A DNA stretch of 64,000 bases, taken from the NCBI GenBank assembly GCA_965646445.1, contig CBFFZW010000010.1, positions 1 to 64,000 on the forward strand. Reading direction: 5' to 3'. The notes beneath the pieces are model-generated. The model saw only the letters and a list, made by a program, of their open reading frames with translations, was not told where the DNA came from and did no database searches. Shown one piece after another: positions 8,298 to 19,125 of the stretch. A program made the translations under genes and the position numbers. The number at the start of each line of letters is the position of its first letter. Position 1 is the first letter of the stretch. The stretch is from UBA11524 sp965646445. GTDB lineage: Bacteria; Bacillota; Clostridia; Christensenellales; Aristaeellaceae.

Positions 8298-9380
8298 TCA
8301 GCACTCCTCCTGGTCAAAATAGACGGGCTTGCCGGTGCGGCCGGACTCGTAGATGGCGTCCAGGATGCGGGTGACTACCGCGGCCTGCCGGGGCAGCACG
8401 GTCAGCTCGCCCTCGCCCTTCACCGCGCGGATGAAGGCGCGCTGCTCGGCCAGGCCGGGAGTCTCGTTCTTGCCGGAGTAGTAGGCCACGCCGCCCGCGT
8501 CCAGGTTGGGCTTGAGCACATACTGACGGCTGTGGTTCACGCCGTTGATGCGCAGGCCCTCGTGCATGTCCGCGCCGGCCTTGGTGCCGCACAGCACGGT
8601 CTTGGCCTCCTCCACGTCCAGGGTGTTCAGCGCCCAGGAGGACTGCAGCATGATGGTCGCGCCGTTCTCCATCACCACAAAGCCGAAGGCGCTGTCCTCC
8701 ACCGTGAACTTCTCGGGATCCCAATCGCCCCAGGTGTTGGCGGTGCCCGTGTCGTTGTTCAGCTTGTGATAAACGGTGCCCACGGCATACTTGGGCTTGT
8801 AGTTGTTCATCATCCACAGGGTGAGATCCAGCGCGTGGGTGCCGATGTCGATCAGGGGGCCGCCGCCCTGCTGGTACTCGTCCAGGAAGACGCCCCAGGT
8901 GGGCACGGCGCGGCGGCGGATGGCGTTGGCCTTGGCGAAATAGATGTCGCCCAGGACGCCTGCCTCGCACTCCGCCTTCAGGTACTGGCTGTCGGGACGA
9001 TAACGGTTCTGGTAGCCGATGGTCAGCAGCTTGCCGGTCTCCTCGGAGGCCTTGACCATCTTCATGGCTTCCTCATAGTTGAGAGCCATGGGCTTTTCGC
9101 ACATGACATGCTTGCCCGCGTGGAGGGCGTCCACCGTGATGGGGCAATGGGAACGGTTGGGCGTGCAGACGTACACCACATCCAGGTCGAGCTTGAGCAG
9201 GTCGTGATAATCGGTGAACACCTGCGCGTCCGCCGTGCCGTATTCCTTGGCGGCCTTCTCGGCCCGCTCGGGGATCAGGTCGCAGAAGGCGATGAGCTCC
9301 GCCTCGCCCAGGTCGCGGATGGAAGGAAGATGCTTGCCGTTGGCGATGCCGCCGCAGCCGATGATACCAGCTTTCAACAT
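8298..9380 (-). CDS. Gfo/Idh/MocA-family oxidoreductase (1 of 6)
   Basis: A 360-residue protein. The N-terminus has the GCGGIA dinucleotide motif (residues 8-13), and CEKPMA near residue 95 carries the catalytic lysine typical of the family. The C-terminal alpha/beta domain contains GGGPLIDIGTHALD with the conserved D-x-G-x-H. Members oxidise or reduce sugar hydroxyls with NAD(P). The gene forms a pair with the downstream sugar isomerase. Its promoter lies in the 217 bp gap to the divergent AraC gene, with TTGTAT and TATGAT 17 bases apart (9442-9447 and 9419-9424, minus strand). Substrate unknown. Confidence 0.88.
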   Translation of the reverse strand: MLKAGIIGCGGIANGKHLPSIRDLGEAELIAFCDLIPERAEKAAKEYGTADAQVFTDYHDLLKLDLDVVYVCTPNRSHCPITVDALHAGKHVMCEKPMALNYEEAMKMVKASEETGKLLTIGYQNRYRPDSQYLKAECEAGVLGDIYFAKANAIRRRAVPTWGVFLDEYQQGGGPLIDIGTHALDLTLWMMNNYKPKYAVGTVYHKLNNDTGTANTWGDWDPEKFTVEDSAFGFVVMENGATIMLQSSWALNTLDVEEAKTVLCGTKAGADMHEGLRINGVNHSRQYVLKPNLDAGGVAYYSGKNETPGLAEQRAFIRAVKGEGELTVLPRQAAVVTRILDAIYESGRTGKPVYFDQEEC

Positions 9381-9418
9381 GAATCAGCCACTCCTTTTGC
9401 AGGAAATTTGATACCCTC

Positions 9419-9447
9419 ATCATACGGGAATTCGTCCGCGGATACAA
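9419..9447 (-). promoter_or_regulatory. Sigma-A-type promoter for the dehydrogenase-isomerase pair
   Basis: On the minus strand TTGTAT (9447-9442) and TATGAT (9424-9419) are separated by exactly 17 bases, and the gene start is 39 bases further on. This is a good match to a vegetative promoter. It lies in the gap shared with the divergent AraC regulator, which would be well placed to control it. Confidence 0.55.
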
Positions 9448-9499
9448 TATCAGAAATTATCAACTGATTTGCATATCTTATCATTTTGGCTTTGCGCTC

Positions 9500-9528
9500 T
9501 TGACAGGGTAAACCGTTGACAGTATCTT
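9500..9528 (+). promoter_or_regulatory. Sigma-A-type promoter for the AraC regulator
   Basis: A perfect TTGACA (9500-9505) is followed after 17 bases by TATCTT (9523-9528). A second TTGACA occurs at 9515-9520, which might be used with a different -10. The AraC reading frame starts about 70 bases downstream. Confidence 0.55.
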
Positions 9529-9597
9529 ATTAGCAGGAATTCAATGGGGATACGGCAGGGATTCGGCCAGAATTCGGCAGGGCGGGGAGGTCGGCGC

Positions 9598-10443
9598 GTG
9601 AAACCGTACTTTCAGAAATTTTCATCGGAGGAATTGCCGGAGCAGCTGACGTGCTGCAAGGCCCATGGCCGGGGCCGGGCGGTGATCGTGGGCCCGCACT
9701 GGCATCCCGAGATCGAGTGCTACCTGATGCTATCCGGCCGATGCCTGGTGCATATCGAGCAGCAGCGCTTCACCGCCGTGCCGGGGGACCTCATCGTCGT
9801 CAACCGGGATCAGCTTCACGCCCTGTACAGCGTGGAGGACGAGCCCTGCGTGTACCTGCTGCTGATCTTCGACTTTGACAGCGTGGTGGGCAGCGAGCGG
9901 GAGACGCAGGTCTTCCGCCGTCAGGTGCTTTTCCGCAACCCCATGACCGCCGACACCCCCGGCTATCATGCCATGCGCCGGGTGTTCTTCGACCTCACCC
10001 GGGCCAGCGCGGCCCAGCAGCCGGGGCAGGTGCTGGTGCGCTACGGGCTGGCCCAGCAGCTGTGCGGGCTGCTGATTACCGCCGGACGCTACGACGCCGC
10101 CTCGGAAAGCGACGCGCGGCTGGATCGTTCCCGGGCGATGGTGGAGAGCACCTTCCAGCTCATTCAGGAGCGGTACGATCAGCCGCTCTCCCTGGAAGCC
10201 GCGGCCCGGGCGGCGAGCCTCAGCGTGTCTCACTTCTGCCGGGTGTTCCGCTCGGCCACGGGCATGACCTTCAACGATTATCTCTCCTACTACCGCGTCC
10301 GGCAGGCCCGCACCCTGCTCAAGGCCGACGCCACCCTGGAAAAGGCCGCTCAGGAGTGCGGCTTCGGCTCCACGGCGTCGCTGATCCGCTGCTTTCACAA
10401 ATTTTATCAGGCGCCGCCCAAGGCCTATATCAGGCAGCTGTAG
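9598..10443 (+). CDS. AraC-family regulator with cupin sensor domain
   Basis: A 281-residue protein. The N-terminal half is a cupin sensor domain with the metal/ligand motif HWHPEIECYLM and PGDLIVVNRDQLH. The C-terminal hundred residues form two helix-turn-helix units: LEAAARAASLSVSHFCRVFR, then ECGFGSTASLIRCFHKFYQA with the usual final P-x-x-Y. The GTG at 9598 is preferred, because GGGAGG lies 7 bases upstream; an in-frame ATG at 9544 lacks a ribosome binding site. The gene is divergent from the dehydrogenase-isomerase pair and 30 bp before a second Gfo/Idh/MocA gene. It probably activates both in response to a sugar. Confidence 0.88.
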   Translation: MKPYFQKFSSEELPEQLTCCKAHGRGRAVIVGPHWHPEIECYLMLSGRCLVHIEQQRFTAVPGDLIVVNRDQLHALYSVEDEPCVYLLLIFDFDSVVGSERETQVFRRQVLFRNPMTADTPGYHAMRRVFFDLTRASAAQQPGQVLVRYGLAQQLCGLLITAGRYDAASESDARLDRSRAMVESTFQLIQERYDQPLSLEAAARAASLSVSHFCRVFRSATGMTFNDYLSYYRVRQARTLLKADATLEKAAQECGFGSTASLIRCFHKFYQAPPKAYIRQL

Positions 10444-10473
10444 CGGCGGCATACAAAGGAAAGGAAGATCCTT

Positions 10474-11526
10474 ATGGCCATCAGGGCAGGCATCATCGGT
10501 TTTGGTTATATGGGGCATTATCACCTGAAGAAAAGCCGGCAGGCGGAAGGCATCGACGTGGCCGCCGCCTATGACATCGACGCCGAAAGGCTGGCGGAGG
10601 CCCGGGCGGAAGGCCTGACGGCGTACGACAGCCTGGCGGACTTCCTGGCGGACGAGACCATCCAGCTGGTGATGATCTGTACGCCCAACAACGTCCACGC
10701 GGAACTGTCCGTCGCCGCGCTGAACAGCGGCAAGCACGTCATGTGTGAAAAGCCCGTCACCATGAACAGCGCGGAATTGGAGCGGGTGCTGGCGGCGGCG
10801 GAAAGGAACGGCCGCGTCTTCACCACCCATCAAAACCGGCGGTGGAACGCGGATTATCTGACGGTGAAGGACGTGGTGACCAGCGGCGTCATCGGCAGGC
10901 CGACGACGGTTATCTCCCGGGTGTACGGCCAGCGGGGCGTGTGCTTCGGCTGGCGGGCCGACCCGGAGGCCGGAGGCGGCATGCTCTACGACTGGGGCAT
11001 CCACCTCATCGACCAGTTTTTGCAGATGTTCCCCGGCCAGCGGGTGACCAGCGTATACGCCCGGCTGCAAAGCATCCTCACCCCCGCCGTGGACGACAGC
11101 TTCGACCTGGAAATGATCTTCGGCAGCGGCGTGTGCGCCCGGGTGCAGGTGGGCACCTTCTGCCTGGAGCCCCTGCCCCGCTGGTTCGTCTATGGCGACC
11201 GCGGCACCCTCCGCGTGGAGGATTTCACCGGCCGGGATGCCGCCATGGCCCGCATCCGCCGGGATGTCGCCGGGTTCGACAGCGTGTTCGGCAAGCAGCT
11301 GGGCCCCAGCCGCACCATGGCGCCCCTGAAGCCGGAGTTCATCGAAACCCTGACGCCGCCCGTCTTCACCGAGGATGAGCTGGCCTATCACCGCAACCTG
11401 GCCGCCGCTTGTGAGGGCCGGGCGGAAGCCGTCGTGACCCACGAGGACATGCGCCGGGCCATGCGGGTGGTGGATCTGGCCTTCGCGAGCAGCCGCCAGG
11501 GGCAGGTCATCCAAGCGAATATTTAA
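10474..11526 (+). CDS. Gfo/Idh/MocA-family oxidoreductase (2 of 6)
   Basis: A 350-residue protein with an N-terminal GFGYMG nucleotide motif, CEKPVTM with the catalytic lysine near residue 94, and GGGMLYDWGIHLID carrying the D-x-G-x-H motif. AAGGAAG lies before the ATG. It is 30 bp downstream of the AraC gene and probably in one transcript with it. The family uses NAD(P) to interconvert hydroxyl and keto groups on sugars or cyclitols; substrate unknown. It is a divergent paralogue of the other copies in the window. Confidence 0.88.
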   Translation: MAIRAGIIGFGYMGHYHLKKSRQAEGIDVAAAYDIDAERLAEARAEGLTAYDSLADFLADETIQLVMICTPNNVHAELSVAALNSGKHVMCEKPVTMNSAELERVLAAAERNGRVFTTHQNRRWNADYLTVKDVVTSGVIGRPTTVISRVYGQRGVCFGWRADPEAGGGMLYDWGIHLIDQFLQMFPGQRVTSVYARLQSILTPAVDDSFDLEMIFGSGVCARVQVGTFCLEPLPRWFVYGDRGTLRVEDFTGRDAAMARIRRDVAGFDSVFGKQLGPSRTMAPLKPEFIETLTPPVFTEDELAYHRNLAAACEGRAEAVVTHEDMRRAMRVVDLAFASSRQGQVIQANI

Positions 11527-11707
11527 TTTGTCAGGGCGGAGTTTCATAGAATTCTGACTTTGCGCGGGAGAATTTTCAAGTTGAAGAAACGGCTTCGTTT
11601 GCTTTCGCCAGCAAGGAAATATCAGAACGATTGACTGATTATCAAAAAGAAAGATGTCGTTGTCGGAACGAGTATTCCTTACGATGACGAAAACCGAGGT
11701 TTTAGAA

Positions 11708-12433
11708 ATGGCAATGTGGAATCCGTGGCGCGGCTGCCACAAATGCAGCGACGGCTGTTTATACTGTTATATCCATAAAGGCGATGCAAAGCGTGGTATC
11801 AATACGGCTGAAATTGTAAAAACCAATGATTTTGCAAAGCCTGTAGAGAAAAAGAAAAATGGTGAATACAAGATGAAATCGGGAATGGTTTATCTTTGTT
11901 TTTCTACCGATTTTCTCATAGAAGAAGCAGACGGCTGGCGTGGCGACTGCTGGCAGATGATCAAACAGCGGCAGGATTGTACTTTTCTTTTTCTTACAAA
12001 ACGCATCAACCGATTTATGGATTGCATTCCTGATGATTGGGGTAGCGGATATGAAAATGTTGTCGTCTGCTGCACCGTGGAAAATCAGAAAAATGCGGAT
12101 TACAGGCTCAATATATTCAAGGAACTGCCCATCAAACATAAGTGTATTACCGCACAGCCTTTAATCGAAGCCATTCGCCTTGAAAATTATTTGGATGGCA
12201 TTGAGCTTGTTGTGGTTGGCGGTGAATCGGACAGAAATGCCCGTCCGCTTGATTACGACTGGGTATTGGATATTCGAGAGCAATGTATACAGAAAAAGGT
12301 CAATTTTGAGTTTCGTCAATGTGGTACACACTTTGTAAAAAACGGAAAGAATTACACACTTCAAACAAAGGATTTAGCGAGGCAGGCAAAACTTGCCAAT
12401 ATTGATTACCATGCGAATCATGAATCAGCGTGA
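11708..12433 (+). CDS. DUF5131 (phage Gp37/Gp68-like) protein, probable transferred gene
   Basis: A 241-residue protein with WNPWRGCHKCSDGCLYCYIH near the N-terminus, the cysteine-rich signature of the DUF5131/Gp37-Gp68 family. The C-x-x-x-x-x-C-x-x-C arrangement resembles iron-sulfur radical SAM enzymes, but the biochemical role is unknown. Other family-like segments are FLFLTKRINRF and VVVGGESDRNARPLDYDW. Base composition is clearly lower in GC than both neighbours, and the codon choice differs, which points to recent transfer, perhaps by phage. The ATG at 11708 has GAGG 8 bases upstream; a longer frame from 11654 has no such site. It stands alone between a sugar dehydrogenase and clpB. Confidence 0.8.
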   Translation: MAMWNPWRGCHKCSDGCLYCYIHKGDAKRGINTAEIVKTNDFAKPVEKKKNGEYKMKSGMVYLCFSTDFLIEEADGWRGDCWQMIKQRQDCTFLFLTKRINRFMDCIPDDWGSGYENVVVCCTVENQKNADYRLNIFKELPIKHKCITAQPLIEAIRLENYLDGIELVVVGGESDRNARPLDYDWVLDIREQCIQKKVNFEFRQCGTHFVKNGKNYTLQTKDLARQAKLANIDYHANHESA

Positions 12434-12574
12434 CAGCTTCCTATTACAATATATATTACAATATACCTCTGAACAAAGCGCCCGCGTCATCGCCTTCACC
12501 CGGCGGATGGCGAAGGGCGCTCTTTCGTACATCAGGAAAGGTCAGAAAATTTCTGTCAAACCTGCTCGAAACCC

Positions 12575-12630
12575 TTGACATTCCCGAAAAGCGTAGTACA
12601 ATAGCATTGTAAAGGTCAAAGAAAGTCAGG
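12575..12630 (+). promoter_or_regulatory. clpB promoter with CtsR operator
   Basis: TTGACA (12575-12580) and TACAAT (12597-12602) are 16 bases apart, a strong sigma-A promoter. Just downstream of the expected transcription start lie two direct half-sites, GGTCAAA (12614-12620) and AGTCAGG (12624-12630), with three bases between. This matches the tandem heptad operator of the heat-shock repressor CtsR (consensus GGTCAAA-NNN-GGTCAAA), the second half being imperfect. ClpB is a known CtsR target in Bacillota, so heat-shock control is expected. No CIRCE element was seen. Confidence 0.78.
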
Positions 12631-12667
12631 AATCGGCAAGATTCGACCTTTGCGGGAGGTTATGCTT

Positions 12668-15268
<2,601 letters not shown>

Positions 15269-15278
15269 ATGTCGCTGA

Positions 15279-15310
15279 GGGACCTCATGATAATCATGAG
15301 GTCCCAATTT
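15279..15310 (+). terminator. Terminator of clpB
   Basis: A 13 bp perfect stem, GGGACCTCATGAT with its complement at 15293-15305, closes a tiny loop. It begins 11 bases after the clpB stop and is followed by AATTTT. This is a good intrinsic terminator, though the T tract is short. Confidence 0.75.
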
Positions 15311-15362
15311 TAGATTATAATAGATGACGTTTTGACTGAACCAAATTCTTATATCCTCCCAA

Positions 15363-15393
15363 CAAAAAAAAGTGGCTTTCGCCACTTTTTTTG
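15363..15393. repeat. AAGTGGC/GCCACTT hairpin, repeat-family member 3
   Basis: A hairpin with the same AAGTGGC core as the end hairpins of the two long repeats at 4761 and 7161, with an A-tract/T-tract extension of the stem. Only the end module is present here, not the long unit. It lies between clpB and a convergent dehydrogenase gene and could act as a bidirectional terminator. Confidence 0.7.
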
Positions 15394-15450
15394 ATACCCC
15401 GCGGCAGCACCGCGAACACACCGCTATGCCGTCGGATCGGGGACTGTGCT

Positions 15451-16710
15451 TTAACCAAACACCTCGGGATAGACATCGTCCAGGGAGAAAATGTCCGGGT
15501 CGCGCTTTTCGCGGCAGATCCAGCGGCCGTCGGTGAAGTCCGGCACAGGCACGGGCATGGAGCCCATGGCAATGGACTGCTCGCTCAGGCAGGTGATGGC
15601 CATCCAGCTGGCGGCGTCGTAAACGTCGATGGGGAAGGGCTTGCCGGACTGCAGGCTGGTGATGAACGCCCGCATCACCAGGTAGTCCATGCCGCCGTGG
15701 CCGCCGCGCTCACCGAAGTCCTTGTAATCCTGCCAGAGGGGATGGATGAACTCCTCCAGAACGGGCTTCTCCGGCTCAAAGGCGTGGTCGCCGTTCTTGT
15801 CCGGCGGGGTGCGGCCTTCAATGTGGATGCCGTGGTTATCCTCCTGCCACAGGCCCTTGACGCCCCGGATACAGCCGCCGCGGGAGTAGGGGCGGGGCAG
15901 GGTGCAGTCGTGGGTCAGCATGATGGTCTCGCCATTGGCGCACTTAATCATCGTGGTGACGATGTCGCCCTCATTGAACTTGGCTTTGCACAGCGGGGAA
16001 TCGGGCCGGTTGGCCTCCATCCAGGCGTGCTCGCCCGCCGACTTGGAGGCCATGGACACCAGGGAAAGCATGCGGTTGCCATGGTTCAGCTCCAGGTACT
16101 TGGCTATGGGCCCCAGCTCATGGGTAGGATACAATTCACCGTTGCGGTGGAGGAAATTGTTCTGTCGGTAGTGGTGAATGATGTCGCCCCTGCCGATTTC
16201 CTCCCGCAGGTCATGGTGATAGCCGCCCTGGCAATGAATGAGCTCACCGAAGATACCCTTCTTCACCATGTTCAGCAGCGCCATCTCGTTCTGCGCATAG
16301 CAGCAGTTTTCGAGCATCATCACAGGGATGCCGGTGCGTTCGCTGGTGCGAACCAGCTGCCAGCACTCATCCAGGGAAGACGCGCCGCCCACCTCCAGGG
16401 CAGGCACCTTGCCGTGCTCCATGGCATCCACGGCAATCTGAATATGGGTGGTCCAGCTGGTCATGATAACGACGGCCTCGATGTCCTCCCGGGCATTGAC
16501 CTCCCGGTAGTCCGTGGTGCCGTCCGGGCAGACGCCCCGGGTCTTCATGGCATGCTCCTGGGCAACCTTCACCCGGTCTTCATACTCATCGCATACCACG
16601 GCGATTTCCACATCGGGCATGTTCAGCAGCACTTCCAGCTGAGACTCGCTGCGAAGGCCCAGGCCCACCACGCCCAGGCGGATCGTGCGCCCTGTTTCGC
16701 CAAGCTTCAT
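15451..16710 (-). CDS. Gfo/Idh/MocA-family oxidoreductase (3 of 6), long form
   Basis: A 419-residue protein. GLGLRS near residue 17 replaces the usual G-x-G-x-x-G/A tail of the nucleotide motif, and the usual EKP lysine motif is not obvious: ALEVGGASSLDE occupies that position. It may therefore be catalytically different from ordinary members, as in the Alr4105-like branch. The C-terminal domain has a long insert with GRGDIIHHYRQNNF. GGAGG lies 9 bases before the ATG. It is the last gene of a minus-strand set with the EamA transporter and another dehydrogenase. Function unknown beyond a likely sugar-linked role. Confidence 0.78.
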   Translation of the reverse strand: MKLGETGRTIRLGVVGLGLRSESQLEVLLNMPDVEIAVVCDEYEDRVKVAQEHAMKTRGVCPDGTTDYREVNAREDIEAVVIMTSWTTHIQIAVDAMEHGKVPALEVGGASSLDECWQLVRTSERTGIPVMMLENCCYAQNEMALLNMVKKGIFGELIHCQGGYHHDLREEIGRGDIIHHYRQNNFLHRNGELYPTHELGPIAKYLELNHGNRMLSLVSMASKSAGEHAWMEANRPDSPLCKAKFNEGDIVTTMIKCANGETIMLTHDCTLPRPYSRGGCIRGVKGLWQEDNHGIHIEGRTPPDKNGDHAFEPEKPVLEEFIHPLWQDYKDFGERGGHGGMDYLVMRAFITSLQSGKPFPIDVYDAASWMAITCLSEQSIAMGSMPVPVPDFTDGRWICREKRDPDIFSLDDVYPEVFG

Positions 16711-16839
16711 TTCCGATTTCCTCCGTTGCTTTCTAAAATGTAGGGAAGGCCATGCGTTGGTTGATGTATCATCAGAGGATCATTGATCCCCGTATGAATT
16801 TGGACAGCCGACAGGTCTTTTCCTGCCGGGAAGCGCGTT

Positions 16840-17721
16840 TTATCCCAGATTGATGAGCACGATGCTGCCCACCGCCATCACCATGCCGACCACCTGCTCC
16901 CACTTGGGCCGCTCCCTGAACAGCACCAGGGAATACAGGATGGACAATACCAGCACGCCGCCGTTGTCGATGGTGTAAAGGATGCTGGACTCCATCTGCG
17001 GCAGAATGACCAGCAGCAGGTTGGCCGCCGCCGTGGCGGAGGCGCAGCAGATCAGCAGAAAGAGCGCCGCCTTTTTCCCCATGCGGAAGCCCTCCGCCAG
17101 CTGACGGCCCCGCTTACGCGCAAGCTCCATCACCACCACGGACAGGGCCGAGGCGGCGAAGAGGATCGTCAGCATCTCCGTGCGCTGGGCGCCGTTCATG
17201 GCGTTGGCCTGCAGGTTCATGATGGTGCCATACAGGCCGTTGGAGAAGAACAGCGCCGCGCACCACAGGTAATAGGAGCCGGAATTGTTCTTGAAGGAAA
17301 TGCCCCGGACGTTCATCGCCACCAGGGAGACGAGCATCAGCGCCACGGCGAAGACCTGCAGCCCGGTGAGCGTTTCCCCCAGGAACATAACGCCCACCGC
17401 CATGGGCACCAGGATGCCGCCGAACATGCTGGATACCATCAGGAAGGAATAGGAGCCCCGGTTCCCCGCCTCGATCATGGAGGTGTTGTACAGCAGCAGC
17501 ATCCCCGCGTTCAGCAGACCGAAAAGCCAGGTCTGCCAGGAGGGCGCGAAGGAGAAGCCGCCCACCACCTGGGTCGCCGCGGCGATGAAAACGCCATAGC
17601 AGATGGAGAAAACGGCGGTGGACAGGCTTTCCTCCCCCGCGTAATGGGCGGAATACAGCCGCGTGAACAGCGACTGGAAGGAGAAGAACAGTACCATCAG
17701 CGTTATCAGCAAGATCAGCAT
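16840..17721 (-). CDS. EamA/DMT-family membrane transporter
   Basis: A 293-residue integral membrane protein with ten predicted membrane segments in two five-segment halves, as in the drug/metabolite transporter superfamily. Segments such as FGGILVPMAVGVMFLGETLT and the second-half equivalent SLVLFRERPKWEQVVGMVMA are the family's paired motifs. Members export or import small metabolites. The ATG at 17721 is preferred to one nine bases earlier because AAAGG is 9 bases before it. It follows the dehydrogenase gene with a short gap and is probably in one operon with the two flanking dehydrogenases. Confidence 0.85.
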   Translation of the reverse strand: MLILLITLMVLFFSFQSLFTRLYSAHYAGEESLSTAVFSICYGVFIAAATQVVGGFSFAPSWQTWLFGLLNAGMLLLYNTSMIEAGNRGSYSFLMVSSMFGGILVPMAVGVMFLGETLTGLQVFAVALMLVSLVAMNVRGISFKNNSGSYYLWCAALFFSNGLYGTIMNLQANAMNGAQRTEMLTILFAASALSVVVMELARKRGRQLAEGFRMGKKAALFLLICCASATAAANLLLVILPQMESSILYTIDNGGVLVLSILYSLVLFRERPKWEQVVGMVMAVGSIVLINLG

Positions 17722-17757
17722 GCAAGCCATCCTTTCATCCTGCGGGTACGGGGCAGA

Positions 17758-18885
17758 TTACTCCGCCGTCAGCTGCTCCATCGTCAGATCCCACTGGGGC
17801 AGCGACCGCTCCGCGAAGCATTGACGGAGCGACTCCGCCAGCCCGGGCACCCAGATCAGGCCGTCGTCCTCCCGCACCCAGGCGGCGGGGAAAGGCGTGG
17901 CCTCCGGCTGAAGAAGCCGCATCTGTTCCAGGGCGTCCACATGCCACAGAGCCATTTCACCCGTGCAGCCGATGGGCGCGCCGTCCCGGATGGCATCGAC
18001 GGTGTTCCACAGGTTATCCATGGTGTCGCTGCCTACCCGGCCGTAATCCTTCACCCGGCCGTCGGCAAAGGTAGCGATGATGTGCTTTTCCTCCTCCTCC
18101 GGGCCGCCGAAGCGAACCACGGCCTGCTCATAGGCATACTCGAACATGGGATTCTGCACATGGGCCCGGCCCGCAGCGTGGGACACCGCGATGAACACAT
18201 CCGCCCCGCTGACGGCCCTGGCCTTCATCACCGCCGTATCAAAGGTTTCAATGGGATTGGCCCGATAGGTGGCGCACTGGATGGCATGGACGGGGCCACC
18301 GGTCATGAAGAGCATGTTCATCAGGTAATGGGCGGTGGCGTTGCTCAGCACGTTGTCGAAGATGGGCCTGCCCTGAGCGTCGAAGCGCTTGCCCGCCCAG
18401 CCGCAGCCGCGGTGATAGTAGGTATGATCCCGGGGCCAGAGCACCATGGCCTTCAGCGCCACGGGCGCGCCCAGCACACCGGCGTCCACGTCCGCCTTCA
18501 GCGCCAGCATGGCCTTGTCATAGCAGTGCTGGAAGCCGATGGACAGCTGCTTGCCCGCCTGATCCCGGGCAGCGAGAATCTGCCGGACGCCCTCCACCGT
18601 GGCGGCGATGGGCTTCTCCATCACCACATGGCAGCCATGACGGAAGGCCTCCACCGCCTGCTCCACATGGAAGTGAATCGGCGTGGCGATAACCACCAGG
18701 TCAGGCTGCTGCGCCTGATAAAGCTCCTGGGCCGTGGCGTACACGGGGCACAGGGGACACTCCTTCACGAAGGGATCCACCGCGCCCACCAGGCGCACGC
18801 CCTCCCGAAAAGGCTTCGTCATGGCATGGACATAGTTGGCCGCGAAGCCGCCGATTCCGAAAAGCGCGATTTTGATTTCCGACAT
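17758..18885 (-). CDS. Gfo/Idh/MocA-family oxidoreductase (4 of 6)
   Basis: A 375-residue protein starting MSEIKIALFGIGGFAANY, with the GIGGFA nucleotide motif and MEKPIAA carrying the catalytic lysine (about residue 93). The C-terminal domain includes a long stretch with DNVLSNATAHYLMNMLF in place of the standard D-x-G-x-H region. GGAGG lies 8 bases before the ATG at 18885; an in-frame start 84 bases earlier lacks such a site. Downstream, the EamA gene begins 36 bp after the stop. Substrate unknown. Confidence 0.83.
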   Translation of the reverse strand: MSEIKIALFGIGGFAANYVHAMTKPFREGVRLVGAVDPFVKECPLCPVYATAQELYQAQQPDLVVIATPIHFHVEQAVEAFRHGCHVVMEKPIAATVEGVRQILAARDQAGKQLSIGFQHCYDKAMLALKADVDAGVLGAPVALKAMVLWPRDHTYYHRGCGWAGKRFDAQGRPIFDNVLSNATAHYLMNMLFMTGGPVHAIQCATYRANPIETFDTAVMKARAVSGADVFIAVSHAAGRAHVQNPMFEYAYEQAVVRFGGPEEEEKHIIATFADGRVKDYGRVGSDTMDNLWNTVDAIRDGAPIGCTGEMALWHVDALEQMRLLQPEATPFPAAWVREDDGLIWVPGLAESLRQCFAERSLPQWDLTMEQLTAE

Positions 18886-19125
18886 GTTCCTGACCTCCGA
18901 ATTGCCGTATCGTGATGTTGTACGGCGCCAAACACATTCGAGCCTTGAAAAACAAATGGTTGAGCGCATGGAAACCGACCGGACGGTTTTGGGTGAAGCG
19001 AACTGCGAGTCATGGAACCCACCGTCAGGAATCGCTTCCCTCCCTGACTACGTTTTGTTCCATGCGCGATGGGGGAACGTTGGGGGCCTTGCCCCCAGAC
19101 TCCCTTTTTCGCTGCGCGTTTCCTG

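Noticed and set aside
9730..11742. 670-codon minus-strand open frame across the AraC and dehydrogenase genes
   Set aside because: It runs through two well-supported genes and a promoter-less gap, with shadow-type composition.
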